NCBI GenBank assembly: GCA_949358305.1
Contig: OX442314.1
Location: forward strand, 21,755,060-21,819,059
Direction of reading: 5' to 3'
DNA from: Strigamia acuminata
Taxonomy: Eukaryota; Arthropoda; Chilopoda; Geophilomorpha; Linotaeniidae
DNA: 64,000 nt
The notes beneath the pieces are model-generated. The model saw nothing but the letters and a program-made list of their open reading frames with translations, did not search any database and was not told the origin of the DNA. The translations under genes were made by a program, and so were the position numbers. Shown piece after piece: positions 41,501-56,500 of this stretch; within the stretch, counting starts at the first letter, position 1, and each line of letters opens with the position of its first letter.

Positions 41501-44500
41501 AGAAGTACGTGTAAAGACTGGAGCTGGTCGCAATGCTTCCACTTGGCACCCATATCAAAGTAACCTAGGATTTGCAATGCAACCAGCTGCACACACACGA
41601 GCAACACTCATAATTTGTTTAGAGTATATTCTTAGAATAAAAAATAAATACATATTAGCATTTGGATTCACTTGTCGAAGTGAATCCACATTTTTTTTTT
41701 GTATTTTAGTTTTTTTTTACATTTTGGCACGTGTTAGATGGTGCAAATTGTTCTTTTCATTTAATCCAAAGATAGGAATGATGCCTTTAGTGTTTATTAG
41801 CACGTTTGAATTGTTTTTAATTAGGTTGGAAATCGATGAGTTTCACACTCACAACTGCACAGCACGCAAAGGTGTGCAGTGAAGCATTGAAAAGTCGAAA
41901 ATATGTAATTGATTACAAAGCCCATTGCAGATGGGAATTGCTTGCAGATACAAACGAAAACAAAAAATGGTAATATAGGGTGAAAAAGACAATTTTTTTC
42001 ATTGTCGGTGGATGGAAGACAAACGAAAAACATGGTTTTCTTTTCCTGTGGGGAATTTAAAGCTATCGACCTGTCGAGCAACATATTGCAGCTTAAAGGA
42101 CTCTTGACGAATACAGATAAAATATCCAAAGACTTGTATCGTGTTGACAAGCTTAAAAACTCATATTTTCACGTATCTCTGATACAGTAAATCAAATATT
42201 TAATCAAAACCAAATCAATTTCCACTATTTGGTGTGTTGCAACATTGGTCACTATGTTTGCTTGGAGCTTTCTGCATGATAACTTGTATGGATTTGAGCA
42301 TGATGTTGTTTGCACACATAGAAAAGGAAACAAACTGCATGTTTAACAACCTAAAATTGTGTTATTTATGGATTCTATTCAGCCATTGGAGAATATATAG
42401 GCGAATAAATGTTCTGTTTGCATTTATTGTCATATTTTACGGTTTGAATAGTTCTCTAAAGACTTTAAACTGTTTGGAGTTTTTTCCTGCCTCGCGTCAG
42501 TCTGATTTTACGTGCTTTCTAGCAAACAGATCAATCTAAATAGAGTTTGAAAACGTGCCCACACATAAATTCTCATCAATAGCAAATCATTAAATCACCG
42601 AACTGCAAATTAAACTTGTAAAGCATCCTTCTTGTTCTTGTTCACTTAAGACAGATAAGTGAGATAAATGGAACTTTTTAAAACCTGGATTTAAAAAAGT
42701 CCCAAAACTTGCATTACACTAATCCAATTGATCTAAAATGATGCCGGTTACGGACTGCTTGTAAATATTGCTCCTATACTATTATTTGCAGTGTTGCAGC
42801 TATGTCTATATGACAGACCACTAACATATGTTTTTGTGTTGTTAACCTCGCCAAACCTACCAACTAATCAGCGTTCTTTCACACATGTTACACACGTGGT
42901 CTGTTTTTGACATAGACACGGGCATTTATAAGTCTTTTAGTGTATTTATTACTAAGCACGAGCCATTTTCTAATTTTTTTTTATAAAAAAATTGTACTTC
43001 GTAAAATATATTTTTTAAGAGAAATATTTTAATATCAAAGAGTGTAGAGAAAAACAGGTAAATTAAATTAACACTGAGCCTTGAAGTTAATTTCTGTATC
43101 TGCAGCTGTAATTAAAAAACAGGAATTTTTTTTTTAAAAGAAATATTTAATTTAATTAAAAATAAATTTTTTAAGCTTCAGCAAACATGTAAGATTTATA
43201 CCATGCTGGTCTTTTCAGTTTTTCTCTCTCAGATTGTGATGTGATGATAAATTGGATCCATAAAAGCAATCACAACATGAGAGGAATTAGAATTTACAAT
43301 TGAAGAATCCTGCATCACATGCAACATTAACCTCCATCAATATCAATTATTGAAATCAATTACCCAAAACCAAGAAAACAATTTTAAGAGAGATTTTACC
43401 ATGTTAGATAATTTGTTTCGTAAGGAATTACACATTTTATGCTATACTTCTCCTTTTAATTTAACAGATACTTGCATTGGAACAGAGACTTACTTTCCTA
43501 GAGACGGTAAAATTAAAGATCTTATGAGCAGTTTTAAAATGTTAAGCTTAAACAAATTAAAAGCATTAAATGCGATTAAATTCGCTTCCCTGCACGGTCC
43601 ACGTGTGTTGATGCAAAATCACCTTCAAGCTCATGTATCATTTTCGAATTTTTGAAAAATTGATTATTTTTTTTTTCAATTTTGATTTAACGCGGTTAAC
43701 TTATCACGAGGTATGAGTTTGAACAGCAGGTTTGCTTCAGAGATAACAGATGGTAGTGGTGAAGCCGCTGATTTGTTGTGAGAATCACCGGCACTATATT
43801 TCATGTACTTGCGTACTCATTTGTCAAGGCAATAACAGGATGGTGTGAAGTGGAATTATATAGGACATCTTAACTAAATCTTGATTGATATCGGTGCTTG
43901 AGTGCTATTAGTTCTAATTTTAACTCTCAGGGTTCAGTATGCGTCGGTTTTTAAAGGTTAAATGCAGAAGTAGACGAAAATATAAACAAAGGCTGAATTT
44001 ATGGCCAGTACAAATTGATTCGAGGCAAGGCAAGGCAAAAACAATTGTCTTTATTTTTCTTTTTATTTGAGTTTAGTGATACTAAAGTGTAGTTTCATTT
44101 AAAACCTGAAATCAATCATGTGTTGCCACAGAAACAAATGCAATTAACTCAAATGTCGTCACGTTAAACTGACACGATTGGAACTGTTGACTTTTGGATT
44201 GCAAGAAGACAGTGTGCAGTAAAATGTGGTTTTAGACGGAAAAAAATAATTTTGGTAACATGAATATATTTTTAAAACACTTGGAAATTTATATTCTGTG
44301 CGATGAATCGATTTTTTAAGAAAAAATTGCTATGCGAGTAGCAGGTAGTAATTAATTAGCCACGTGAAGATGGATTTAACCTAACGTGACATGACTATTT
44401 CATTACTTTATGCAAATTAGCTCAAATTACTTTTAAAAAATAATTAATAACATGGGAGACGGAGTTTACAAAAAAAATGCAGTACACTTGATACTGGCAG

Positions 44501-47500
44501 TTTTTGTCTTTATTTTTTTTTTTTGGCATTTAAAACTCGGGTTATTTCCAGTATGCAACAACATACAGTGTGGTTCTTTGTCCTTTAAAGTTGAGTTTAA
44601 TTTTAGATGACATAAGAAAAGAAGTTTCAACTGCTTGCTTCTGTTTTTACTTATCTAATGTGTTTGTTTATTTAAATATTTTTTTATTTTTTATTTTTCA
44701 ATGTTGTTTTTGAGATTTATCTCCAAGGCAGAGCGAAGTTGGAGTGCAATACTTTCTTCCTCTGGGATTCACAGAAAATGAATTGGAATACTGAATTTTC
44801 TAGCAGTTCATAAATTGAGTTTATTTTATTGACTTGCAATATTCTCAGTATTGGATTTGAAATACACATGAAAGGTGTTGCAATTCATCACAGAATCTAT
44901 TGTGTGGATTTAGTGCAGCTCAAATTCACACAAATCAATGTTGTACATGACAAATTGTACTTCACTTGAAACATGGTGTGCGGTGTTTGTGGCAGTAGGC
45001 ATTTTACTGTAGCTGCTTGTAATCCAGACTTAGCTTTTCTGGATGCTGCTACATTGCAATTGCTAATACGAAATTATGATTGAAAGAGCAAAGCGTACTT
45101 TTCTGCTTGAGTAACTACACAAGCTTCTATTCCCAAGTGCACCGTAAAAATGAATTGGTAGTGCAAATATTGAACGCTTTAACCTCATGCCCTACGTGGA
45201 AGTTGTCAAGATTGTCAACTTACAAGTTAGAGATATTAAAAATAAAATATTTAATAACCGGTAGAGTGCAGCCACTCAATAACGGCGCTTCACTGCAATG
45301 CTTTTGCAAAACTAGCTTTTCGTTGTTTTATTTTTTGTAAAAACTTTATTGTAGTGATCATTTGACCCCCAAAATGTTATTTCTAAATATAAAAAGGAAA
45401 ATAATGGAGGGATTTGGATTTGGATTTGTAGTAAATTAGTTATAATAATTGCAGTACATCAATTTCCAAAATAAAAATTATTTCTGTATCTCTAACTGAT
45501 TTAAAAGTTAGTAATTGGTTGTGATTGAATGTGATCCATTCTGACACTATGTAAAATTTGGATTTGGTTGAGGAATGAGGTATTTAATTTTTCCGTTAAT
45601 TTGTTGGGTTTAAGGGGATGTATAGATTTTAGTGAATGTAATGCTGATGCCGCCTAACATACAGCTCCAGACGTGAATTACTGGATCTCTGAGCCAGCTA
45701 TTAGCCTCCCTAGGGGCGGTCGTAAAGTGGAAAAGCAACGGTTATATAATCTTGAAACTAAATCCCTGTCCACCGGCGAGTTTCACAAACGACAGAAGGA
45801 GTCTGCTTCTTGCGTTGAGGACAATTGTGGATTGATCTCTTTGGTGATTGCGCCCAGAGGAGCCTGCAAGCAGCATTTGCGACCAGACATGGGAACAGGT
45901 GTGACCTGCTTTTGTCCAGTAAAGAAACCTTAATACTTTGTGTGCACTGGAGCAACTAAGCCGTTAATTCTAACGTGAAAATAAAGTATACGTTAATTTT
46001 GTTAAGTGTAAAGTTGTTGCTTTGTCCAGGAAATGCCTTGCCATCGCATTAATATAGAAATTCTATAGAAAATCGATCTAGCCTTTCTATCTAGTGGATA
46101 TTGTATAGGTGTAGAAATTTGATATGCACAATCTTAGGGAAAATCGATATAGGAATAAATATAAATGACACGTGGAGAATACATGAGACAAACAAGGCAC
46201 AACCCATATGGTTCAAAAATACGTTGAAATTATATTGCAGTATTTATTATTTGTCAAATATGAATGCATTTTGGAAATGCATCAAGTGAATATTGTAAAA
46301 TATACTTTTGAAGCATTCGGGATTAATGGGAAACGATAAGGAATTCACTTTTTAAGGCGCATATTTGAATACGTCTAATGACACTTGAATTATTTATATT
46401 TTTTCGTGAAGTAGTCGTGAGTTTTTTCCACTTTGAGTAAAAATTTAAAAAGTACGTAAGTAAGAAATTTGAATTGATGTAAGCTGTTTGCATGATTCAT
46501 GAGCGTATATGCGGTTAGTGTGTCTGCTCTTTGCCATTTTCAATCTGGTTAGCAATATGCCGTCGTCGAGTTGAAGTTGGACGAGCTTAGCTTGCACTTT
46601 AAAAATGGCCATTAACGTAAAGGTTAAGCAGCTAATATTTTTGGTTTTGAAGGATGATCCAATAGTGTGTGGAATTTAGGTTGAAAAAGGGAGCAAAAGT
46701 TGCAACGAGTGTGCTGTGTGTGCACTCGCTTGCCTACACCTATCTTCTTTTTTGATAAAAATTTCATCAGTTTCGTAACTCGCTTTCATGTTTTATGCAT
46801 TAACTGGCGGAGTCCGTGGGTTAAAAGATGGATCAATTTATTATTACATGCTGTCGAATTCAAGTACGTGCTGACTTTTTTTGTACGTAGGATTTAGACT
46901 GAATTTTATTCGTATTAATATTAATATTAATATTAATACTGACAACCAAAAAATATTGCTGAAACGGTTTCACGAGTTTGAAGGTATAATCCAAGATGGC
47001 GTCAGCGTATCCCGCGTAATGTTGTCTTCCATGACACTACACAACTACACAAGAAATAAAAATTATTGTCCTCAAACCCAAAGTCAAAGAAGATTTTTGG
47101 TTGCACAATTCGTGTTATCCAATTGATTCTGACGTTGATTTAAAGTATAAGTAAACATCCTGTTATAGACAGAACATTACGACACAAATACTTCGAGATC
47201 CCATTCCCTGGTCTTTAGGGAGAAAATGGAGAACATTTTAAGCATGACAGCCAAATTGGCAATTACATGATGTAACCTAGAAAGCAAAGAAAAACACTTA
47301 GGAAATTGGTTCATCAATAATGATGTGCTCGAGAAATGTAATCAGAAATCACGCATAAATCACACTATAACATGCACATGTATAGACGGATTTGATGACC
47401 TCAGATATGTTTCATACAGTTCAGATTTTTTTCCATTCTTGGTTGGATTCAGTGGTATAAAATCTCTTTCTCGCTCTCTTCGTATCTGTTATCACCCTTG

Positions 47501-50500
47501 AGGATGCTACACAGTTTGTGCTTCAGTGGAGGCAGACGAGTAGTGGCGATTTCGGTTAGATCAAGATTTCTTTCTGTTATGGTCCAACCTGAGGTGGTTT
47601 TCTCACTTTTTCTTGATTCTTTTCTCCTTTCTTTATGTCTGCCTGGAGTTACTACCTCATAATTCGCAAAATAATAGGCGTTTATTTGATTTTTCGCCAA
47701 TAACCATTGAGAATCTTCGAAAAGTAACAATTTTGTGATGTATGTTCATGAGAAATGCACAATAATTTTATGAAATGCAACAGAAAATAGATTTATTGAA
47801 CCTCTCCGCACCTCAATAGCAAGTTATAATAAAATGGATATTTATAGTCACATTTCTTGTAATTTATTGAGCAAAATCGAGGGATTTTGGCGTCGAATAA
47901 ATTCAAGGAAGAGTCAGCAGCGTCAAATCTTGGCCAATAATTGGCGCATTTGAATGTTCCATCATGAGTTGACTGATGTTTTTTCTGATAAAGTTTGAGT
48001 TCTTTATTCGGCTCTGGTTCTGTTATTGACGGTATTCTCCTGTGCAGTAAATTGCATTTACATCTAAATCGGTGAAGGAACATGGTTCTGGTTTTAGGGC
48101 AGCGCCAAGCGGCTTCAATCGGATGTGCCAGGTACAAGAAAAGGGAGAAAATGAGATTTCCACCATTTTTCACACTATTGTAGTGAGGATGTGAGTTTTG
48201 TTTTTGTTTTACTACCGGAAATTGTTGAGTTTTAATTTTTTTATCAAATAAAAAACAAAAATCAATGGTGGTGTTTTTTATTTTTTTTTTAAATCTAGAC
48301 GTATTGAACTAGTGACCTTTAAAGGGTTCTAAAAATAAGGTGTTTGTTATGGACAAAAAATTGAATTATTTGGCAGACAGAATGAGCAAATTTCCGGTTT
48401 GATAATTGGTTGATTTCAAGAATGTTTGCAAGGAATTCTTGTTCTGCTTCGCTGCAATACAATCAATTTATATTAATAATAATAATGAGATTTGTGGAAT
48501 TTAATTTGCATTTCTTAAATTTTAATTTCTGTTTCTTAAATTTTAATTTCTGTTTCTTAAATTTTAATTTCTATTTCTCAAAATTTTATTTTTATTTCTT
48601 AAATTTTTATTTTTATTTCATAAGTTTTAATTTTTAATTTTCTCATTACATTTTGATTAAAATTTATTTTGTTTTAAATATCCAATGAAATCTATCAAAT
48701 CGGTATTACATGCAGTAAGACGACGAAATGGTTGCATATTTAAATAAGGGGCAGCAGGCGTATACACAACAGCAAAATGAAGGGCTTGGCTGCAATACTC
48801 CAACATTGAAATTCCAATAAATGGTAAACCAATCAATTCTAGCTTAATTCTTTTTAAATTTTTGATCAATTTGCACTTGGCTGCTCACTCCTTAAGTCGG
48901 GAAACGTTATGCAAATGCTGTTCTCATTATTTCAAGCCGTCCACCGCCGAATCCGTGTTCCTAAAATATTATTTCAATGAACACGCGAGCATTAAACGTT
49001 GCAGCTAAATCCCCACGCGAAACAGTGCTTAAGCCGACTTAACATGCAAAATCTCCGTTTGTAATTGCCGCGCAAATGTCAAAAATTACACGTTCTACTC
49101 TTTGAAAATTTCACCAAAAACAATTACTAGAAGGAGATTTGCTGCACTCGCGTTATACTTATCATTCATGACAATGGAGATGCAGTTTTTTCTCTCTCGT
49201 TCTCTCTCGTCGACTTCACACGTTTTTTGCCAACGTATGTGATTTTTGACAAGGTTTGCGATCAGATAAAATATAGTTTGCGTGGTAAGGTGGAGAGCAA
49301 TTTGAAGATTGATCTCAACTTTGTGAAGGGGCTCCACCCTAATTACTTTTGGAATTTATTTTCGTTTAACTTTATTTGAAGAGATGCCCCACAACCTGTC
49401 AATTACCAAAAACGGAAGTCTATCTTTTTTGACGTACGACTACTCATTTTTGCTCAATTTGAAAAATATTCGTCTGCTGGAAAAACGTTTTTTTTTTTTG
49501 TGTCTGCGCCGTAAATTCTCCGAAGGATAATAATCTTGACAGAGAATCCCAATGCCATTTCCCTTTTCCATTTCCAATTCCTACAACATATACTGTATCG
49601 CTTCAATTTGTAGCAGTGGCAGCAAATGTCTCTCTGTCGATTTTATAGCACTCTGTTTTGCGGTAAACTACAACACCTTGGCCTTTAAATCCTTTGGAAA
49701 TCGCCAAATATATATGGAATACAAATCTGAAATTTCAAAGAAAGTTTGCCGTCTAAATTTCATACAATATCTGGAATTAATTTAAAGAAATGCAACTCAC
49801 CTGTATTTAGATCTTTTCAATGGCGGGAACTTCATAACAAGCTACCCGAGACTCAAACTCTTGTACTTATTGTAACATTATTTCAGCATGATTAAAATGC
49901 AAATCTATTATTAGTTTGGTTATATTTTGAAAATTGTTTACTTTTTAGAGTCTCGGGTAGCTTGTTTCGACTCCCAGCTCAGGACTCTTCGGAGTCCGAG
50001 CAGTTTGGTTTTTCAACCAGAAATTTGGGAGGCGGGACGTAAAGACCGTGAATTTGGTAGAAATAAAAATCGATGAAACTCATGGCACGACTCTCTAAAG
50101 GCCGTATTGGTTTTATCGTTCCACGAGGGTCAACACGGGATTTTATAAGTGATTCTCGTGCTAAATTTCGTAACATGGTCTGATACACCGTGCTACACTT
50201 TATTGAATGCGCCTTTTATATGTTTAATAAATCGAGACTTTTGGGGAGTGGGTGCCTCTTACTCATTTTTGCACTTACTCTGACTTTTGAATTATTTGTT
50301 TGACCTTGCGCCGTTGCACGTGCCGAACTTCGCATTTATATAATGCTTTCTGCGAATTGAAAGATATCAACTTTTTTTTCTTGGAAAAGTTGGCATTTAT
50401 CATCATTTAATTCGAGTGGGAATTAATTAATCAAGTCGATATATTACCTTTAAATGCTGACAAATTTTAAATTGACTTTAAAAATTTCAATTTTTTGTTA

Positions 50501-53500
50501 GGTTTCAGACATTAGTTGATTTTAGTGGTTTTTCCATTAAGAGAATAGATTATATGCTTAAAGGTGTTTTGTAAAATGAATGAATGGATTGGGTAATTTA
50601 AGCTTAAGCTCACCATTAATGGAATTTGATAAACTCGTTGGAGTTGAATGGGCACTTAGAAGTTTTTTCTAGTGCAGCGATAAAAAAATTTGTAAGAAAG
50701 TCTCATGCAAGCAACGAATAATGATTCCTTGTACTTTTACTGAAGATAATTTACTAGTAGAAAATTCGGTTTATGAATTAAACAAAGTGACATGCTCATT
50801 TAATGTTAATCTCAACTGACCAATTGCTTTGCCAGTTGTTTGTGTATGCAATTGCTCAGTTGACTTGAAAATCTACCGTATATACTCGCGTATAGTGCGA
50901 AATATTTATGCTAAATTTAGTCCCTGTGTTTGGGGGGGTCGCACTATACGCGAGTAATAAAAAAAAATTAAAATTAACGTAACGTACGTATTACGTTTCC
51001 TATTTCGTCCGTATTGCGTGCGCATTTCGACCGTATATAACTTCGGCCATCGCTTATAACACACAATACAACCATCCAACCTACTGACAATCCGACAATC
51101 CAACCGAACGACAATCCAACACTCGAATACTGCAAGAATCCATTTTAAAATTACTTTTTACCTAAATAAATAAACTTTTCTTAATCATATTTCCATTGTG
51201 GTGGCACACCACTACGGTAACTCGCATTATACGCGAGTACACCATTTATTGCAAAAAAGGCGCCTTAAAGTGGGGGGGTCGCATTATACGCGGATCGCAT
51301 TATACGCGAGTATATACGGTAATCAATAGTAGTGTTTGTAATTTAAGCATTGTAAATAATTGAAATTCTTTTTATTTCACTTACAAATCTCAACACATGT
51401 TCAATGTTTGTCCTTGTTGTGTTATAAATAATAAATACAATCTTTGTTTGATTTATTTCTGGCTAATTTATAATTTATGAAATGAACTTGAAAAAAAGAA
51501 ACAATATGAACAGAAAAGAAAGAAATATTGTATAAAAAAATTGAACCTTTTTTTTTTACAATATAATTCTTCTGTATGAAACAATAGAATATTTATGCAT
51601 GAAAGAGCAGAACACTTCTATGAGAAACGATAGAACACATCTATGAGAAACGATAGAACACATTTATATGAGAAATAACCAGAACGCCTTCATTGGAAAA
51701 CTAGAAACTACAAGAACATTTGTATGAGAAAACAATGAAATAGATCTGTTATAGAAACAATAGAATACTTTATGAGTGGAATTCTATTGTTTACATGCAC
51801 TGTACTACAAGTATATGGAAATTTTGACCTTGGACTTTTACATGAACCATTAAACGGGCCATTCCAGTGCATAACAGGAATCATTTATTATAACTTCAGT
51901 TTCGTGTATTTCATGGTTTGGAATTCGTCCAAAAAATGTTCACAATGCTGCTTTAAAGTCAATAGCGGAACACCTCCGAACTTTACAAAATTCTGCACCA
52001 ACTCCACAAAATTTACGTCGTCAGAAAATGCTGTTTTACATTATCCCATCACATTAACAGCACGCGTGTGTCTGATGTTCCGTGAGAATAAAGATCAAGA
52101 CAATTTTGCACCAAATATTGATCGAAATAAAATAGCTGGATTTGACGGTGTTTGGTGTTTTCTTGCGGCCAAAGGTTGACTTGCTGCGGCCGCAAGATTA
52201 AACTCCGTCCTTGGTTGCCTACTCAGTACAGTAAAATGTGAAATTATTGTTGCTGGTGTTGTGCCAAAGTCTGACACGATGTTTACTGTTTCTAATAGAA
52301 TATAGTGTTACAGTAACAGCTGCTGTTCAAGGTTCTTCCGAGATAGAGTTTATATACGCACACCTACTCATCTTTAATTCTATTTGTGAATAAGAAAAGA
52401 AGAAACGACTCTTGGTGAACCTTTAATGTTTAATTTGTACGCAGCTGAAGAAAATGTACTTTGAATTTTTTCCTTGTAATTCTAATTAATTTTAATTACT
52501 GTATTTATTTATGCATTCTTAGATGAACTCGGGGCCTGATTAAGACTTCGGAGGGTGGAAGGGCGGAGCACTTCGACAGGGGGGGCATCAATCAGGACCG
52601 AATTATAAGTTCTGAAAGGAAAAGGGCTCCGTAGGACTGCAGAGTCCCTTAATTCCAAAATAACAATGTTTGCTCGAGAAAAATTTTCAAAAATAAATAT
52701 TTTCAGGGAGATAAATGCATTTTTGTGGGAAATAAATTCATTTTGAGCTGAAAAAATTGGATTTTGACGCAAAACAATGCGTTTTCCGGTGAAATAATGC
52801 GTTTTTATCTGAATAATGTATTCAGTTCATGTACTGTGTACCAGGGGGTCCCTTAGAATCGGGAGGCCCGGGGCATTTGCTCACTTGGTCATCCCCTTAA
52901 TCAAGTCCTGGTATATAACTTAATAAAGAGTGGCGTACTGTCGCGAGCCTCGTGCTCACTCATCAAGACAACACTTAACTTTTATCTATTCTGGGAATCC
53001 TACAGGGTTGGGATTGCATGTCCATGGATGGACAGATGAAATAAATAGTCATTTCTGCTCCAAGTGGGGCAGATAAAATAATGATATATACAGACATAAA
53101 ATGGAGGACAACAAAATAAGAACAGGAACTTCTCCATCGTATTTCTGCCACCCAACAAAATGGCTGCAAACAAAAACTGCTTTGGGTAGTTGTTTTTAAA
53201 GGCTTATACTTTAAACCAGCAACCGTAAATCCCCACTATAATATAACGTGAAGAGAATATGCTTTAGTCGAAATACTGCGTACGTATTAGTGGCGGAATG
53301 TCACGAAAGAGTGACGATTGGTTCTGCTAATATGCGGGCGTGAGCAACACGTCGATGAAGATCGGTGAATTTCATTCCGCAATGTGGGCGAAACGACGCT
53401 GCAACAAGTCACCGAAGAGTGGCTTGTTGGCCGTCCTCGAATCAAAGCTATTGCTTTTTTTTTAACTGCTTTAACTGGTTGTGACAAAGAATAGAATAGT

Positions 53501-56500
53501 CATCACTGTTGGGCAATCCTCTTGTCTTTAAGTGTTCTCCACCAAAACAAATGAAACAGAATAATGCGCAGTTAAATGGAATACATTTGACGATTTTTGG
53601 AAAAAAAATTACAGTACTTGATCATAAATTGAGGTTTTCGCAGCTTTTTTTGTGTGTGGTAATTACGATATATTCATAAATGTGCAACTTTATGACTGGA
53701 ATTCTATTTTTAAAGAAAAAATATGGAGACATGACATGAGAGCAATCATCATTCATCAAAACAATTGCTGAAATCTGTGTCACATCATTACATTTCGCTC
53801 TCATGTCGTATTTTCACTTTGTGTCATATTGTTCGGTTTTTTTCTTTTTCACTAATGTATATAATTAAAAGCATAAATTTTGGTAATTCAGATCAAAAGA
53901 ATCAAAATTTAATTAGTTGAATTTGTTTCCATTTAATATTGTGTTTGCTCGGCTTTTCCATCCAATTTAACTGCTAGGTAATTATCTGAAATTGAATCTA
54001 TATATTCATTGAAAATGTTCAAAACTCACTTTTAGTTCTTCATTTACAATGGGTTAATTAAATACGGCTTTAGAAATCTCATGTCGTGTGTTCTTAAGAA
54101 AAGTGTTAGAAATATTAGCAGTGGTGCAAACAAAAAGTTGTTTCTGAATGTTCACATCTGTTGTAGTGAACCTTAAAAGGCATTTGTCTGCAAATCGTGT
54201 CCTTATCCAACAATCTCGTTGAATGATCAAAATGTTGACATAGAAAGTAGACTTTTGTTTATGGAGACACAGTTGAGGTCTGGAATTGCAATTCACACGA
54301 AATGTCAACACGAACATGACATAAAATGACTGCTTTTCCTGATAACAAGTCTTTGCCGGAAGTTGGGATCTAGGAACTGCTCCTAAAGAAAAGTATACAG
54401 TTTATCGATTAAACGTTGACATACTTTCCGTACGGTACATGCATTCTTTGTTCCTGGTCGTCGTTGCTATTGCATAACAGCTCGGCCTATACTGCTGCCA
54501 TCTGTGCGTTAAATAAAATATCTCTCGTGAATCTGTCACAACGCCGTATCTATCTTTTCTTTCGTTGACGTCAATTTGTTGACATAGTCAAAATTGAATT
54601 GTCATGTTTGAGTTACCAATAAATGGCGTTATTAAAGTTTAATAAAAATAAAAGGTCGAATGGTTAAGCCAATTTTTGCTGAGTTTGCTATTTAAAGAAT
54701 TCTCTTAGCAACAAGTTTGAGTGAAATTAGAATGTAATAAAGTACTATTTTAATGAAAATGAGAATTAAATTAAATTTGAAATGTTATTAATTCTTGCAG
54801 GATAATCATTTTGTGCAACATTTTGGCCTTCTTCGATTTCGGGGTCGTAACTCAATGCATATTGGATCTACACGAGCATGTTGTCGGTTACATCTTCATC
54901 CTAAGCGGTTGCATTGTCGTTGAAGCATCCATGTCGTGGGTCAGTATGAAAGGAACGATTTTGTATGCGGAGCCAAGGACGTCGATGGAATATTTGCTTT
55001 ACGTCAGATTAGGTAAGAACTAAAAAGAACTAGGTATTTTTTAAAACTTGGATTCAGTCGAAGGCACTTGATAGACTTGTAATTACATTAATGAATTTGA
55101 AGATGTGGGTGTGTAACACGATGTGAAAGTCATTTTCGCACATCAGCAAGTGATTAATCTAGCAGAAACTTGGTTTCCTAGTAGCAGTGTATTTAATGAA
55201 TTTATTGCTACGAGAACTCCCTTCAGCTCTGAGCGATAGATGAATCTTATGTTTGTGTGTTTCCGTTTATCAAATATCGATTGTTTAATTCTTTTTGTTT
55301 GAATTTATTTTGCAGGTTTTATGCTCGTGGAGTTGGCTTGGTTGATTATCGGGGTCGTGTGGATGGTGCAGCATTATACGACTTGTCCAATTGGACTTGC
55401 AAAAGAAGCGGTTTTAGGTAATGGATGCGAAATTTAAAATTCATGTTTTTTATTTTGTGGGAAATCTAATTTTCTTTTCGGCGATTTGAAAGTGTTTTCT
55501 TATGGTTTTAATACTGGGGGGCAGCATTGATCGTGATGCTGATGAATGAGCATCTCCTTCAGCAGAATCGATTTATAAAGTGCAACTTTAAACAGAACTC
55601 TGGCCTTTTATAGAAACCACACTTATCAAGACCTCTTTTAGCTATGTTTCCACAGTATATTGACGGAGAAAAAAAATTGCAAAAATGTGGACATTTTACA
55701 TCTAGTTTTTAAAAAATGTTTATTTGAAATTTTGTTTGAGGAAAGAAAAGATGGGAATGAGGAATTTTTGGATGTAAACATTTAAGGCTTGAGGAGATTG
55801 AGGGAATTTTTAATTTTTAATTGAAGAATTGTTTAAAATTGATGGCTCAGTGCTTATTTGCTTTTGTCTTGGCTGCGTTGAGGTAGAATTAAAACGATTC
55901 CGTTTTTGTTTGTTGTAGGCATTATTGTGTGCAACTGGTTTGTGCTGTTTAGTGTATTGATTACCATTTGGTGTACTTTCGACGCTGCAGGCCGAAGTTG
56001 GGTTAAAATGAAACGATATCAAAGATCATTGAAAGACGGGAAAACAAAATTCAACTACAAACGATCAGGAAGTACACACAGAGATTGGAGACAGAGGTAT
56101 AGTTTGGTTGTTTTTAATTAACCCTCTCAAATTAAATAAAAACAGTATCGCATTTTGTAAATGTTAAAGTGCAATTTTTATGCAAAATACTTCTGTTTAT
56201 TGCTCAGAAATAAATATTTTATGTGCAAAAGTATACTTTTTATGTGCAAAAAATGCACTTTTTGCAAACGATTTACTTTTTATAGCTGAAAATGCATTTT
56301 CTTTTTTTGGGTGGAAATGTACATCTTCAAGTGCCGTCACGGGCGACAAACTGCTTTTAACACCCCATTAGACTTCTTCATTATTCATGACACATTTTTC
56401 AAATTTAATCATATATGTCAAAAAGTCAATAGACTTTTTTTCGTTATTTCTTTTATAAATTGAGTTGAATGAAATTTTCTTTTCTTTTTTTAGAAAAGTG

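Larger units (their letters stand above)
38671..54800 (+). other. 16.1-kb first intron of DAGL
   Basis: This intron makes up most of the DAGL locus and is AT-rich. Besides the items listed separately (MITEs at 41324 and 50874, a transposon at 52533, repeats at 48508, 49837 and 51590, candidate coding segments at 45665, 47793 and 49979) I see nothing definite in 38671-41320, 41485-45660, 45940-47790, 48645-49830, 51325-51585, 51775-52530 and 52915-54800. Long first introns commonly hold enhancers and alternative promoters. Many open frames of 60-135 codons here lack coding features. Confidence 0.75.

Noticed and set aside
43350-43655. 101-codon plus-strand frame in DAGL intron 1
   Set aside because: AT-driven codon choice, no acceptor or donor in phase, no signal peptide or recognisable domain.
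45758-45955. Minus-strand frame antisense to the candidate exon at 45665
   Set aside because: The plus-strand reading has a proper acceptor and protein-like Cys spacing; the antisense does not.
47449-47730. 93-codon minus-strand frame next to the candidate secreted protein
   Set aside because: Highly charged with no domain. It could not be spliced in phase to 47793-48173.
51772-52179. 135-codon plus-strand frame in DAGL intron 1
   Set aside because: It has a weak signal-like start but irregular composition, and no neighbouring exon or conserved motif; not strong enough to call.
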